From: Zanthoxylum bungeanum
Lineage: Eukaryota > Streptophyta > Magnoliopsida > Sapindales > Rutaceae
NCBI GenBank assembly: GCA_019454045.1
Contig: SKCR01023750.1
Span: 1-64,000, forward strand
Direction: 5' to 3'
Length of the DNA stretch: 64,000 nucleotides
Part shown: one piece after another, positions 46,894 through 57,775 of the stretch
Layout: every line of letters starts with the position of its first letter
Numbering within the stretch: position 1 is the stretch's first letter
Made by a program: the position numbers and the translations under genes
Notes under the pieces: generated by a model
What the model was told of the DNA's origin: nothing
The model's database searches: none
What the model saw: only the letters and a program-made list of their open reading frames with translations

Positions 46894-48097
46894 TGTTAGG
46901 GATATGCCATATACCCAACTTGTGGATGGGCTATGTATACATGTATTTGTAATATTTTCATTAATTAATAAAATGGCAATCTTTATTATACGTGTCTTAT
47001 ATAACTTATATGAATCATCAACATTGTAATAAAGCCCTTGGAGTAATTAGAGGATGGCTTCCATGCCTTATGAGAATCATTACTCTTAAATGTTCATAGT
47101 CATAGTTTTGTGAATAATCTGGGCATTCACAAAGCGTAGAGACTAGCAGGATGATATGATCCGCCCTTAAGTGGGGTAGTCGATCTCATAGGCTACTAGC
47201 AGACATCCATCCGCTTGGTGTATCACATGGATGCATGAGTTGCTCGTGTCCATCGAACTGACTACCGAAAGTTTTCATATGAAGTGTTTATCTCATGTAT
47301 CTGTGAGAACTTTCATGTATCGATTGTATGACTAGTCCTTAGACTTGAGGTCTTTACAATCTTATGTGTGGATCAAATAACTTTGACATTCTCCTTCTCT
47401 GGTTCAAAAGATCTGGTTATAAGGGTATGATTGGGTCATTTGTTGAAACACATGAAGTTTGAAAAGATACAACAGAGAATCGCCACTCTCTCAGATAATA
47501 TTTTCTTATATGAGTAGTATTCCAGTTCGCGGGTTAATATGTGTGATCAGTGCTTGAGATTGTGGCCACAGCGGAAGAATCATGTGAGATTCTTGGGTTA
47601 GCACAATTCATGACACTATCAACATCATACCTTTCACCATATGGGTAGACACTTTCCGTACCCTAGGTCAATAGGTGGGGATACAATGAGGCGAGAGACC
47701 GTATCATATGTAAATTGCATACATAATGGGTATATATCTTTCCTTCTCATTTGGGGGCCTTGGCATGTTGCTAGATGTCAACCTTGGTCATTGAAATCGA
47801 ATGACCATCTGATCGGAGGATAATTTATGTTCGATTAAATTTTCACGATTTATTTCATATCTAACTTGAGGGGAAGCCAAAAGGTCAGACACAATAAAGT
47901 CGAAATCAATGGTTAATAGTACAAAGTACATATTTAACAGCATATATGTTTGCAGTAGGAATTGTTCATAAATGGTTCAATGTGTTTAATTATTGAACAG
48001 ATCATTTATTAGGTTTCATAGTGGCTTAGGGATTAGTGAATGACGATAGGGTTACTTTGGGAATTGGAATAAATAGATTAAAAAATTACTATTCATA

Positions 48098-48178
48098 TGA
48101 ATAGTAATGCATGAATAGTAATGCGTGAATAGTACTACCTGAATAATACTGCGTGAATAGTAACTCATGAATAGTAAA
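48098..48178. repeat. GTGAATAGT minisatellite in D 5' LTR
   Basis: About six copies of TGAATAGTAATGC-like units of 13-15 bases. The D 3' LTR has three (60257-60294) and the B LTRs about two (near 4720 and 21993). Confidence 0.85.
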
Positions 48179-48330
48179 ATTTTTGTTATTTATTTTAATT
48201 CCAATTCGGCCCAAACTCTTATTAGGGTTTTATAATCTCATTAAACCACTAAATTAAGATCTAATGGCTAAGATTAAATTGGCTTTTATCTCACATAAGA
48301 TTCTTAATTAATTTTGTTGTCTTTGAAGCA

Positions 48331-48340
48331 CTATATAAAC
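48331..48340 (+). promoter_or_regulatory. TATA-like box of D 5' LTR
   Basis: CTATATAAAC lies ~1.44 kb into the LTR, with a second TTATATAAG near 48390. The B copy at the equivalent place reads CTATCTAAAC, so the first box is mutated there. Confidence 0.5.
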
Positions 48341-48802
48341 ACAATGAATTCTTCATAAATTTTTGCACCAAACCTTTCATATCTTCGGTTTATATAAGTG
48401 AGTAACTCTAAAGTTTAAGAGTAAGCCACTTATTTTGAGGATCCTTAAGTCTAATTGACTAGAGGAACCTCGAGTTAAAAGTTTTGAAGTATTTGCCTAG
48501 GCTAGCACCAAGGGCAAAATCCCCGTGCACTCAAGGCGTAGTCTTACCGTTGAGTTTTGGCTTTGGTGTGTGCATCTTTGGAGGCCACACACTTGGGTGG
48601 CTCTTTGGAACGTGAAATAGCTTTCTAAGTTCGAGAAAAGCTTGTAAATTGGAGGGAGGACTGTAGGAGTCTACGGTTCAAGTAAGTCATTTTTCTTTCT
48701 TTATTTTAATTAGAGTTCTTATGATAATTAGCATGTTTAGGTTTATGTTCTTTGCATGTTTTATGAGTTTTATGCTTAGAATATATATAGTAACATGCCT
48801 AG

Positions 48803-50866
48803 TGTTGGACAATTATGACCCATAGCGTAACTATTTGTACAAATCATGATGTTGTTGTACAAATTAACTATGTGACAAAGGAGATTGCACTCTTATCACT
48901 TGTGATTAGATCACCTAGATGTATAAATGATGAGAGGACCCTATGATTTGTTCTTGGACGGAGAATGATATGAGACAGTATCAGTCCACGAAGGATAAAT
49001 CATTAAATATCCCTAGTTAGAGATTATCGAGATTGGACATCGATAAATACGTAAAAGACTAGTATTGCACTTGTGCGCGTTGTGAGGGCACAACGACATA
49101 GTTCTCATATATTTGGGTATTGGATTCTCATGCAAGTGTAGTAGGAGGTTGTGTTTCACCGATGGTACGGGAAACAGCTTCGCTCTGGATAGACCCCCTC
49201 GGAATTCCATTTGTAGTATGACTATGTGTCTATGGGAGTCCGAAATCAGGGTAGGTGAATTAGTCTTAACCTGAGACTTGCACCGCTAATACTTGCGACA
49301 ATCAATATACATTGGTTGTGGTCATCCAGGGCTTTAACATGTTCTGTGTACGCCAATTCTGTGTATATTGAGAATCGTAGTGTGTGGGTGTGATGTCAAG
49401 ACGGAAGTATCACTCCAGTCTTAGTGGAGATGATGGTCATGTAGGATACGGTATTAGTACTCTTAAATGCTGCAGCTATCGGGATAAAATGACAAGGTCA
49501 GGTTTATCCGATTATAAAGACTAGTTACCAGACATCTGACATGTGCTTCGTACGGGGCAGACACAATTCCAGCCCCAGACCTAGCACGTGATCATCTGAT
49601 ATTGGATAGAAATACGCAATACTATGTGTACTACGCCTGATAAAGATCCTATATTCCTGTAAGGATATTTCCGGAGAATTGGGTAGGCATGGCGGTTTGC
49701 TAGAGGCCAACCTTGTCTTGTAAATCGATAAAACGTAGTACGAGGTACTTACGTGTTCAGATAGTTCGACGACCGAATTTACTGCCAACATATCCGGGGA
49801 TCTCATGGGTCGCTTCCCAAAGATTCACCGATGACGTAAGACTCACACTTTAATTAATATGGGATTAATTAGAAGAGAGGGAGAATTAATCTAGGATTAA
49901 TTTCGGAGATATTTTATCTAGGATAACGATTAATTTTGAATTGATCGGTAAATTAATAAATTTGATATATTAAAAGAAATTAGATTTCGACGCGGAATTA
50001 AAATTGGATTTTAATTCGGGCGAACGAGTTAATTTAGAATTAATTCGTTAGCGACGTGAATAGTCATTATGATTGTCATGATTATTTAATTAAATTTGAT
50101 TTAATTGCGACACAATGGAAAATTTGTTAATTCGGATTTAACGAACCCGAGCCAGAGAGTATTTGTGAGTGCATTCGCATTTCGAATTCGAATGCGGCAC
50201 GCAAGTCACATCAAGTGTCAAATCATTAGTCACATCAAGCGTCAAATCACTTGTCACTTTGAGTGATGTGACTTAACAACTTGTCACTTTATTAAAGTGA
50301 AGTGAATAGTGGTGGATGTTGATGTTAGAGTGTGGAACACTCAAGGTTGTTGGATTAAGTTTGTTTGACTTTTTGAAAGCCAATATTTGGTAAAACATTT
50401 ACTTTATTTTTGGAAAATATATATTAGTAAATGTAATACATTTTTTCCATTAACCTAACAAACAAAAATTCTTTCTTTCCTCTCCATCTTGTTCACGCCC
50501 AAGGGGCTGAAAAATGCTTCTGGTTCAGCTGCTGTTTGGCGTGAAATGTAGAAGGAAATGTGATGACTTTGTTGCAAAATCTTGGTGCTAGTACACACAC
50601 GGAGACATACGAAGGTGATAGGGAAACCTACCCACGATCCGGGAATCGTTTGACGAAGATTGGAGCTCTATTTCTTGATTCAAAATCTAAAAATGGTAAG
50701 CCCAAAATCTGCACTGCAGTGGCCGAATTTGGAGGGCAGAATTTCATTTTTGTTCATCACCGCATCGACTCAACCGATCATTGTGAGTATTCCGCACCTC
50801 CGTTGATTGTCTTCACATTGATAATCATGCTTATAATCGATCTTGGGACCTTAATAGTAACCAACA
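48803..50866 (+). mobile_element. A-family solo LTR inside D 5' LTR
   Basis: A 2064-bp unit from TGTTGGACAATTATGACCCA to AATAGTAACCAACA, flanked by a perfect duplication CCTAG (48798-48802 and 50867-50871). No internal part, PBS or PPT. It aligns with both LTRs of element A. The open stretch at 50560-50871 is LTR sequence without protein similarity. Confidence 0.93.
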
Positions 50867-50969
50867 CCTAGGCTTGTAGAATAATCGAAACAAATGGGTC
50901 TTAGGCAAAGGGAAAATGGCATCATAATTTTTTATTTTTCCGCTGCGCACTCGCGGCCGCTTCCCAACA
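50867..50969 (+). repeat. Element D 5' LTR, right end
   Basis: From the second CCTAG through CGCACTCGCGGCCGCTTCCC to AACA. It matches the reverse of 3967-4080 and restores the LTR when the solo LTR is removed. Confidence 0.9.
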
Positions 50970-50970
50970 G

Positions 50971-50985
50971 TGGTATCAGTGCGCC
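50971..50985 (+). promoter_or_regulatory. Primer binding site of element D
   Basis: TGGTATCAGTGCGCC one base after the LTR. The first nine bases match the initiator-Met tRNA complement; later bases differ from the TGGTATCAGAGC of element A. Confidence 0.8.
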
Positions 50986-52335
50986 ATTTTTGTTTTGATT
51001 AGTTCTCACTCATTTGAACTCGAAATTGGGTGTTTAAAAGCCCGTTGGAAAGTCAACACCCTGAATTTAATTTTAGGCACAAGTTTTGCATGATTTGGTT
51101 AAGATTTGAATTTTGAAATTGCATTTAAAGTTCACCCGTCTGTAGAAAAACGTGAATAGTAATTTTATTTGAATAAAATAAAATACAATATCATAATTAA
51201 ATATTAATCAAAGTTATTTAATGCCTAAATTAATTCCAACATATTAAAACTCATATGCCTGATGATTCTATGTATGATTAGAATTTGCTTGATTATTTTA
51301 GAGACTTTCTAAGAAATAGAGAGTGTATTGCTTATCCCTTAGCTAAGTAATTATTCCGTGATGAACTTAGAGATTTCTTACCTTTAAGGCTAATAAATAT
51401 AAATCACTTGTTTATAATAAAAGAAATTATAAAAGATACAAGTGGGGTGGGACCAAGGCATTAATAAAACTTTCCAAACTAAAGTTAATTTAACTAAAGG
51501 TATTACTAGAGTTAGATAATGATTTGGTGTCTTCATTCACTAACTACCTTTTTATAGCCAAAAGGAAAAGCTGTGAAGACATATAGATAATCATTTACTC
51601 AAGGCTTAACTTAAAGCATATTTAAAGTGATGGACTAATTTGGAGAATCTATTGTTTATTCCTGCCACCAAGGCGATAAGAGCCTAAGAGGTTAGGGTAT
51701 TTAAGATAGTTCGCTCCACCATCCCTCTGGGGAATTTTCAATGGAGGAATCCATTTGATAGTTATTCACTTAAACTTGCTAAAATCCTCAATAATAAGTT
51801 AAGTCTAAAATTTTCCTCCCACTGTAAAGTACAGACCCAATGGGCTTAAACCGTATTGGCAAGACTAGGCTTTACTAAACTGACCAATACCAATTTGTCC
51901 CTAAATCGTACTATGGACAATGGTTTGACTTTTCTGATTCATAAGAAGCAGCGACCCTTAGACATGGTCTTATAACTTAGTGGCAAAGATTGGGTGTCCA
52001 TAAGGACTAGCATAAGCTATGGCATGTTTGATTGTCCAACCAATGACCAAGGAGTTGTGATTTATATCATAAATTGGTTGGGAACCTACCTAATTATCAT
52101 ATTTTATAACTTCCGGCCCTAGTCGGAGTTATGAAATGATGATAATGGGATCCTTGCCCAAAAGAAATCCATCATATTGGGGTTGATGCGATTTTCTTAA
52201 AATTTTAAAACAATTGAGTGAGAGCAACTTCATAATATTAAAAGCCCATGTTATTATGAAACATTAATGAAAAGATATTCCTAATTTTAACATTCTCTTT
52301 TAACATGTGGGTTAAAATATTTCACAAACATTCAA
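50986..52335 (+). other. Element D untranslated leader
   Basis: Aligns with the B leader (reverse of 9841-11129) and contains the shared block at 51440-51769. No protein-like frame. Confidence 0.8.
51440..51769 (+). repeat. D copy of the leader block shared with E2
   Basis: Sense strand reads AAGCTGTGAAGACATATAGA, GATAAGAGCCTAAGAGGTTA, TTCGCTCCACCATCCCTCTG. It is nearer to E2 than the B copy at some positions (GCTCTTATCGC, GGGATGGTGGAGCG), so it may be closer to the ancestral copia form. Confidence 0.85.
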
Positions 52336-52925
52336 ATCGCAAATAGAGTATCATTTCGTTCCCTCCTTGATGAGCATAAGCTTAAATGGGACAATTATAA
52401 TGAATGGTTTAGAAATCTTAAAATTATCTTACGAGAAGAAAAGATTTTCTATGTACTTGAAAGACCATTTCCCCTAAACCAGCAGAAGATGTTGACCAAA
52501 ATACATTCAATGCTTGGAAGAAGCACGTCGATGATGATGAGAAAGCATTTTGCATAATGTTTGGCTCTTTGTCGGATGAACTTCAGAAAGCTCACGAAGA
52601 TATATATGCTCAAACCACCATCTTTAACTTGAAGGAGTTGTATGCAACTTCCGTTCATACCGTGAGATTCCAAGTGTCATGTGCCTTACTCCAAACAAGG
52701 TGTAAGGTATGATCTGTTAGTGGACATGTGCTTAAGATGATTGGCCACATTGAAAATTTGGCCAACCTCCGGTTCATCATGGATCATGAGATATGTCAGG
52801 ATCTAATTTTTCAATCCTTAGCAAAAGAATTCTCTAACTTTATTATGCATTTTCATCTATCTGATAAAGAAGCTACTTTAGCAGAATTGCATAATTTGAT
52901 AAAGCAAGCAGAGAATGACTTGAAA
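52336..52925 (+). pseudogene. Element D gag, start codon lost
   Basis: Aligns with B gag, but the ATG is ATC (TTCAAATCGCAAATAGAGTA). Readable parts are WFRNLKIILREEKIFYVLER, KAFCIMFGSLSDELQKAHED and LKELYATSV. One or more bases are missing at CCATTTCCCCTAAACC relative to B, and TGA interrupts near 52707. The later part overlaps the open stretch starting at 52728. Confidence 0.85.
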
Positions 52926-53642
52926 CCGAAGCTAAAAACCTTCGTCATGCTTACAGGTATGGACCTGAAGCCACGAGGCCCAATGAAAAATAAGGGCAAA
53001 GCCAACGCTCCAGATCACCTAAAGCCCAATGGTATGGTGGAGAAGAAAAATGGAAAGGGGGAATGTTTCTTTTATGGAAAGAATGGTCATTGGAAGAAAG
53101 TCTATAGATCCTTGAAAGCCAAGGAAGCTAGGGAAGCCCAAGAGGCCAAGAAGCCTAATGCTTCAGGTATGTTGTATATGATTGAACTATATTCTCAAAA
53201 CTCTGAACCTTCTACTTGGGTGCTTGACATCGGTTGTGGGACTCACTTGTGTAACAATGTGCAGGGCCTGAGAAACAGAAGGAGACTCTGTCGTGGGGAG
53301 GTTGACTTATACATGAGTAATAGAGCAAAACTAGCTGCATTGTGCATGGGGACTTATTCATTAGTTTTGCCGAATGGTTTAGTTTTAGACTTAGAATATT
53401 ATGTTTATGTACATTCTCTAGTAAAGAACATCATTTCAATTTCTTCTTTATGTAATAAAGGCTTTTCATGCCTAATAAGTTGTAATAAATGTTCTATTTG
53501 TTTCAATGCAATAAAATATATAGATGGTATTTTGAACAATTGTATCTATGTCTTACAAACTAACAAAAAATGTTCAACCTCTAATATATACAACATTAAC
53601 TCGAATAATCTCAATGATCACTTTTATGGCACAGTCGCTTAG
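52728..53642 (+). pseudogene. Element D gag C-terminus, knuckle and protease frame
   Basis: A 304-codon open stretch: gag end (HEICQDLIFQSLAKEFSNF about residues 20-38), basic linker, knuckle CFFYGKNGHWKKVY (about 112-125), protease STWVLDIGCGTHLCNN (about 164-179), then IKYIDGILNNCIYVLQTNKK of the pre-integrase region. Two knuckle cysteines read Tyr, and the protease DTG is DIG, so neither domain should work. The ATG is internal to gag. Unlike in B, gag and protease remain in one frame here. Confidence 0.88.
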
Positions 53643-54737
53643 GTCATATCAATGAAACAAGATTAACTAAGCTACATAAAGATGGGTAGTTCAAACCCTT
53701 CAAATATAAAACTTATGGAACTTGTTAGTCTTGTTTACTTGGTAAAATGACCAAATTACCTTTCAAATGTAAAGGACAGCGTGCAATGGAGACATTAGAA
53801 CTCATACACTCTGATGTATGCGGAACAATATCAGTCACCGCTATAGGTAGATTCTCCTACTTCATTACCTTTATCGATGATTACTCGTGATATGTGTATG
53901 TATTCCTTATGCCTGAAGCCTGTGAGAAATTCAAAGACTTCAAAGCTGAAGTAGAAAAACAGCTTAATAAAAGTATTAAGTCACTAAGGTCTGACCGAGG
54001 TGTTGAATTCTTAAGCAACTAATTTGAAGATTACTTGAGAGAAAATGGCATTGTTTCCCAGTGGACTCCTCCATGAACTCCACAGCATAATGGGGTCTCC
54101 GAAAAGAGAAATATGACATTATTAGATATGGTCCGATCAATGATGTCAGACACGGATCTACCTCATTCTTTTTGGGGTCTTGGTTTAGAAACTACAACAC
54201 TACTACTAAACCAAGTTCCTTCCAAGACTGTTAGTCAAACACCATATGAGTTATGGTCTGGGAAACGTCTTAGTCTTAGTTATCTAAGAGTTTGGGGGAT
54301 GTGACGCATATGTCAATCTCACACAAACTAACAAATTGGATTATAGGGAAGTTAAATGTAAGTTTGTAGGATATGCCTTGAACTCAAGAGCATACGTGTT
54401 CTACGTCCTAAATGAAAAAAGAACATTTGTCTCACAAAATGCTAAATTTCTAGAGAATGAATTCCTTCTCAAGAAATATAGTGGGAGTAGACTTGGCCTT
54501 GATGAGGTACGAGAAGAACAAACTAACATAGAACTAAACCCCAGGTCCCTAAAAAAGGCGGCAACGGAACAACACAAGGTTATGAACTTAGATGGTCTGG
54601 TAGAGAAAGACATGAGCTTGAAAGATATGGTTTCTATTTTGATGAGGAACATGATTAGGTCATTGATAATGACGATCCCACCACTAATGACGAAGCAATG
54701 CGTGACATTGATTCAGTCAAGTGGCTTGAAGCCATGA
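53643..54737 (+). pseudogene. Element D integrase, multiple stops
   Basis: Starts with remnants of HSLRSYQ-type pre-integrase, then GKMTKLPFKCKGQR, LIHSDVCGT (first D), FITFIDDYS, LRSDRGVEF (second D) and NGVSEKRN (Glu), with the usual 35-residue spacing before the Glu. Stops occur at least near 53888, 54020 and 54073. The open pieces 54113-54304 and 54336-54737 carry PYELWSGKRLSLSYLRVWG, VKCKFVGYALNSRAYVFYVL and FVSQNAKFLENEFLLKKYSG, typical of the copia integrase C-terminal region. Confidence 0.88.
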
Positions 54738-55540
54738 AATCCGAAATAAACTCTATGTTTCAGAATCAATTATGGGACTTGGAAGATGCACCTGAATGGA
54801 TAAAACCCATAGGCTGCAAGTGGATTTACCAGCGTAAAACTGATGCAGAAGGCAACATCTAAACTTATAAGGCTAGGTTGGTGGAAAAGGTTATAGACAA
54901 ATCCAATGAATTGACTATGAGGAAACCTTTTCGCCTGTTGCAATGATAAAGTTCATTTGAATTTTACTGGCACTAGCTGCATACTTGGATAATAAGATTT
55001 GGTAGATGGATGCCAAAACAGCTTTCCTTAATGGGAACCTCGTAGAGGAAGTCTATATGACACAACCTGAGGGGTTTGCATCTAAGGATGATCATAATAA
55101 AGTATGTAAGCTTAAATGATCCATTTATGGACTCATGCAAGCCTCCAAAGTTGATGAGACAATCAAAGAATTTGACTTCATCAAAAATGTAGACGAGCCT
55201 TGTGTTTGCAGGAAAAGTAGTGGGAGAGCTGTTGTATTTCTCGTATTATATGTCGATGAGATATTAATCATCGGGAATGATATTCCTATGATGCAAGCCA
55301 CCAAGCAATGGTTATCTCAGAATTTCTCCATGAAAGATTTGGGAGAAACAGTCTACATCCTCGGCATTAAGATCTACCGTGATAGATCTAAGAGGTTGTT
55401 AGGACTTTCTCAATCTACGTACATAGATAAAGTTTTGAAAAGATTTAAAATGGAAGATTCCAAAAGAGGTAATTTACCTACTTGTCATGGAATCAAATTA
55501 TCTAAGGAGCAATATCCATATACTCCTTCAGATAGAGAGT
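54738..55540 (+). pseudogene. Element D reverse transcriptase, left of E5
   Basis: Reads KSEINSMFQNQLWDLEDAPE, IGCKWIYQRKTDAEG, YKARLV, then the one-base loss shared with B (near 54885). After it, WQMDAKTAFLNGNLVEEVYM-like sequence, KLK*SIYGL (TGA near 55117, shared with B), then LYVDEILIIGND (about 55245-55280) where the second catalytic Asp of YVDD is Glu. The open stretch 55135-55540 ends at the E5 insertion in TPSDRE; the protein continues at 58409. Confidence 0.9.
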
Positions 55541-55667
55541 TGTAGGCATTGCATTTTTGCATGTGAAACCCGATGATGAGTCTAATTTGGAGGCACTACC
55601 TTTTGAGTCATGAAAACCGCGGGAAACGGATATCGGAAGGGGAAATTTAGAATAAACAAGGTTCACT

Positions 55668-55756
55668 GTTTTCGTTCGTGCTGCATTCGTGTAGGCATTC
55701 GAACGGAAAGCAGATTTCGAGCGTTCGTGTCACGTTCGAGGAAGCGTTCGAACGGT
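55668..55756. repeat. CGTTCGAAC-rich patch near E5 start
   Basis: The words TTCGTTCG, CATTCGAACGG, GAGCGTTCGTG, CACGTTCGAGG and GCGTTCGAACGG fall within 90 bases. They are the same kind of word as in the array 1.6 kb downstream in the same LTR. Confidence 0.8.
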
Positions 55757-56206
55757 GTCGGTAATTCTGGTTTTGCTGCTAGCCTCACACCCCAGCCCAT
55801 TTAGCTCCCCAAAGCCCATAAAACACATCCCAAATTAAATGAATAAATATTAATTAAAACATTAACTAATAAGATATTAAAATAAATAATATAATAATTA
55901 AATAAAGTATTTACCAAACTTAAACTAAAATCATGCCTAAAATAAACAAATCACACACTAAATTAAAATATAATCATGCCTAATTAAAATCAATCAACCA
56001 ATTATATTCCCAATCTAATAAGATTATTCCCAAACTTAAAATATTGTATTCCTAAACCAAGCCAATCAAATATTCAACCTTCCCTATCTAGCCAAGATTT
56101 GTCCCCCCTCAATCTTTGACTTCCCTTAACCAAACCAAATCAAATCCTTTGACTTCCCTTAACAAAACCAAATCAAATCCCTTCCCTTGTCAACCTTAAC
56201 CCTTCT

Positions 56207-56218
56207 CTATATAAACCC
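56207..56218 (+). promoter_or_regulatory. TATA-like box of E5
   Basis: CTATATAAACCCC sits about 665 bases into the LTR, just upstream of the AGAGACACACAACCTA array, which would therefore lie at the 5' end of a transcript. Confidence 0.55.
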
Positions 56219-56242
56219 CTCTTCACCAAACCTTGAGGGGTT

Positions 56243-56338
56243 AGAGACACACAACCTAAGAGACACACAACCTTAGAGACACACAACCTAAGAGACACAC
56301 AACCTAGGAGACACACAACCTTAGAGACACAACCTAAG
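56243..56338 (+). repeat. 16-bp AGAGACACACAACCTA array
   Basis: Six copies of AGAGACACACAACCT[A/T], the last two slightly shortened. It is directly downstream of the E5 TATA-like box and absent from the other E copies. A reverse-strand open stretch over it is a by-product of the repeat. Confidence 0.93.
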
Positions 56339-56862
56339 TCACACCCACCAAAAGAAAAACGAAAATAGCAACAGAAGAAACACATCAAAAACAGCAGCAA
56401 AACAACGCCAAAGCAGTGGGGAAAAACAGTGGAACGGCGAGCCAAAACGCGAAACTAGTGAACCGAAAAAGTAAGGAGCTTTCACCCCTTCCGATCTCCG
56501 CGAAACGCAAGTCCGAGGACAATCAAAAGGTTAGACCTGAGGGTATTTTTCACACTTATTTCTATTTAATTTCTGTTCATTTATCTTGATTATATTTTCT
56601 GTATTTGTGGTATTTGTTGCCTATACGATGTTTGTTGTGGATTTTGGATGAAAGGCATGTCGCCTCTTGTGGTATATCGGATGGAAACCCGGACGTAAAT
56701 TTCATAGCCGATTCCGAATGGACGGTAGTATGATATGCACTCGGGCCACAACTCCACGTATCACTTGAGTAAACGGCATGTTTTTTTGTTTAATTTTGAG
56801 TTGTTTAATTATTCCGCCATTTAATTTTCTGCATGTTATTTATTTATGTAATGATGAGAAAA

Positions 56863-57257
56863 GCGCATGGGCTTAGTAAGTGCGATGAAAGGTCCTCTAA
56901 TTGAAGAGGTTAAAATCCTTTACCACGATGCTTCGCCGCGCCAAGTATCTTTGTGTTTACTTCTGTCTTTATTTTATGCATATCATATGTTCATTGCGCA
57001 TGGGCTTAGTAAGTCGGATTAAAGGCACTCCGTTTCACGGGGATAAGATCCTTACCACGATGCTTCGCCGCGCCGGATGACGTATATTCGATTGGACGTG
57101 AGATGTGTTCAATCGGATATACAAAGTCCGATATCTCGTCTTTGTTATTATGCATTTACTTTTATTATATGTTCATTGCGCATGGGCTTAGTAAGTCGGA
57201 TTAAAGGCACTCCGTTTCACGGGGATAAGATCCTTACCACGATACTTCGCCGTGCCC
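56863..57257 (+). repeat. Triplicated ~80-bp module of E5
   Basis: Copies at 56863-56943, 56996-57076 and 57178-57257, each beginning GCGCATGGGCTTAGTAAGT and ending CTTCGCCGCGCC or a one-base variant. Copies 2 and 3 are nearly identical (both with GATTAAAGGCACTCCG), copy 1 matches the E4 type (GATGAAAGGTCCTC). Confidence 0.9.
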
Positions 57258-57305
57258 CTTTAGCTTTCATGTATTGCGTCCCATTTCATGCATCAGTTCT
57301 GTTCC

Positions 57306-57775
57306 CGTTCGAACGCATTCACGAACGCAACTCGAACGCGCATACATTTTTGCCTTATCATGCATCAGGTCTCATTTCCGTTCGAACGCGTTAACATACG
57401 CCATACGAACGTGAGCATTCTGTTTCATTTCCGTTCGAACGCGTTAGCAAACGCCATACGAACGTGAGCATTCTGTTTCACTTCCGTTCGAACGCGTTCA
57501 CAAACGCCATACAAACGTGAGTATTCTGTTTTATTTCCGTTCGAACGCGTTCACGAACGCTCTACGAACGTAAGCATTTCATGCATCAGGTCTGTTCCCG
57601 TTCGATCGCGTTTACGAACGCAACTCGAACGCGCATACATTTTGCCTTAGCATGCATCAGGTCTCATTTACGTTCGAATGCGTTCACGAACGTTATACGA
57701 ACGTGAGCATTCTGTCTCAGTTTCGTTCGAATGCGTTTACGAACGCTACACGAACGCGAACACACTGAACTGAGA
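57306..57775. repeat. CGTTCGAACG array, 8 units of 53-73 bp
   Basis: CGTTCGAACG-type cores start at 57306, 57379, 57432, 57485, 57538, 57599, 57671 and 57724, so the basic period is 53 bases, with longer units carrying an extra CATGCATCAGG segment. Each unit has CGTTCGAACGCGTTCACGAA followed by TACGAACGTGAGCATT. The 10-base core is a perfect palindrome. The array is CpG-dense in AT-rich surroundings. Confidence 0.95.

Larger units (their letters stand above)
46894..48802 (+). repeat. Element D 5' LTR, left part
   Basis: Starts TGTTAGGGATATGCCATATA and matches the reverse complement of 3967-5941. It ends at the CCTAG target of the nested solo LTR and continues at 50867. Confidence 0.9.

Noticed and set aside
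54401..54652. 83-codon minus-strand frame in D
   Set aside because: Shadow of the integrase C-terminal region, which reads clearly on the plus strand.
56173..56445. Minus-strand frame with repeated LGCVSLRLCVSKVVC-like peptide
   Set aside because: It is the reverse translation of the AGAGACACACAACCTA array.
57306..57775. Regularly spaced palindromic repeats resembling a CRISPR array
   Set aside because: Units are contiguous and the intervals are themselves repeated, not unique spacers. The array lies in a plant LTR and there are no cas genes.
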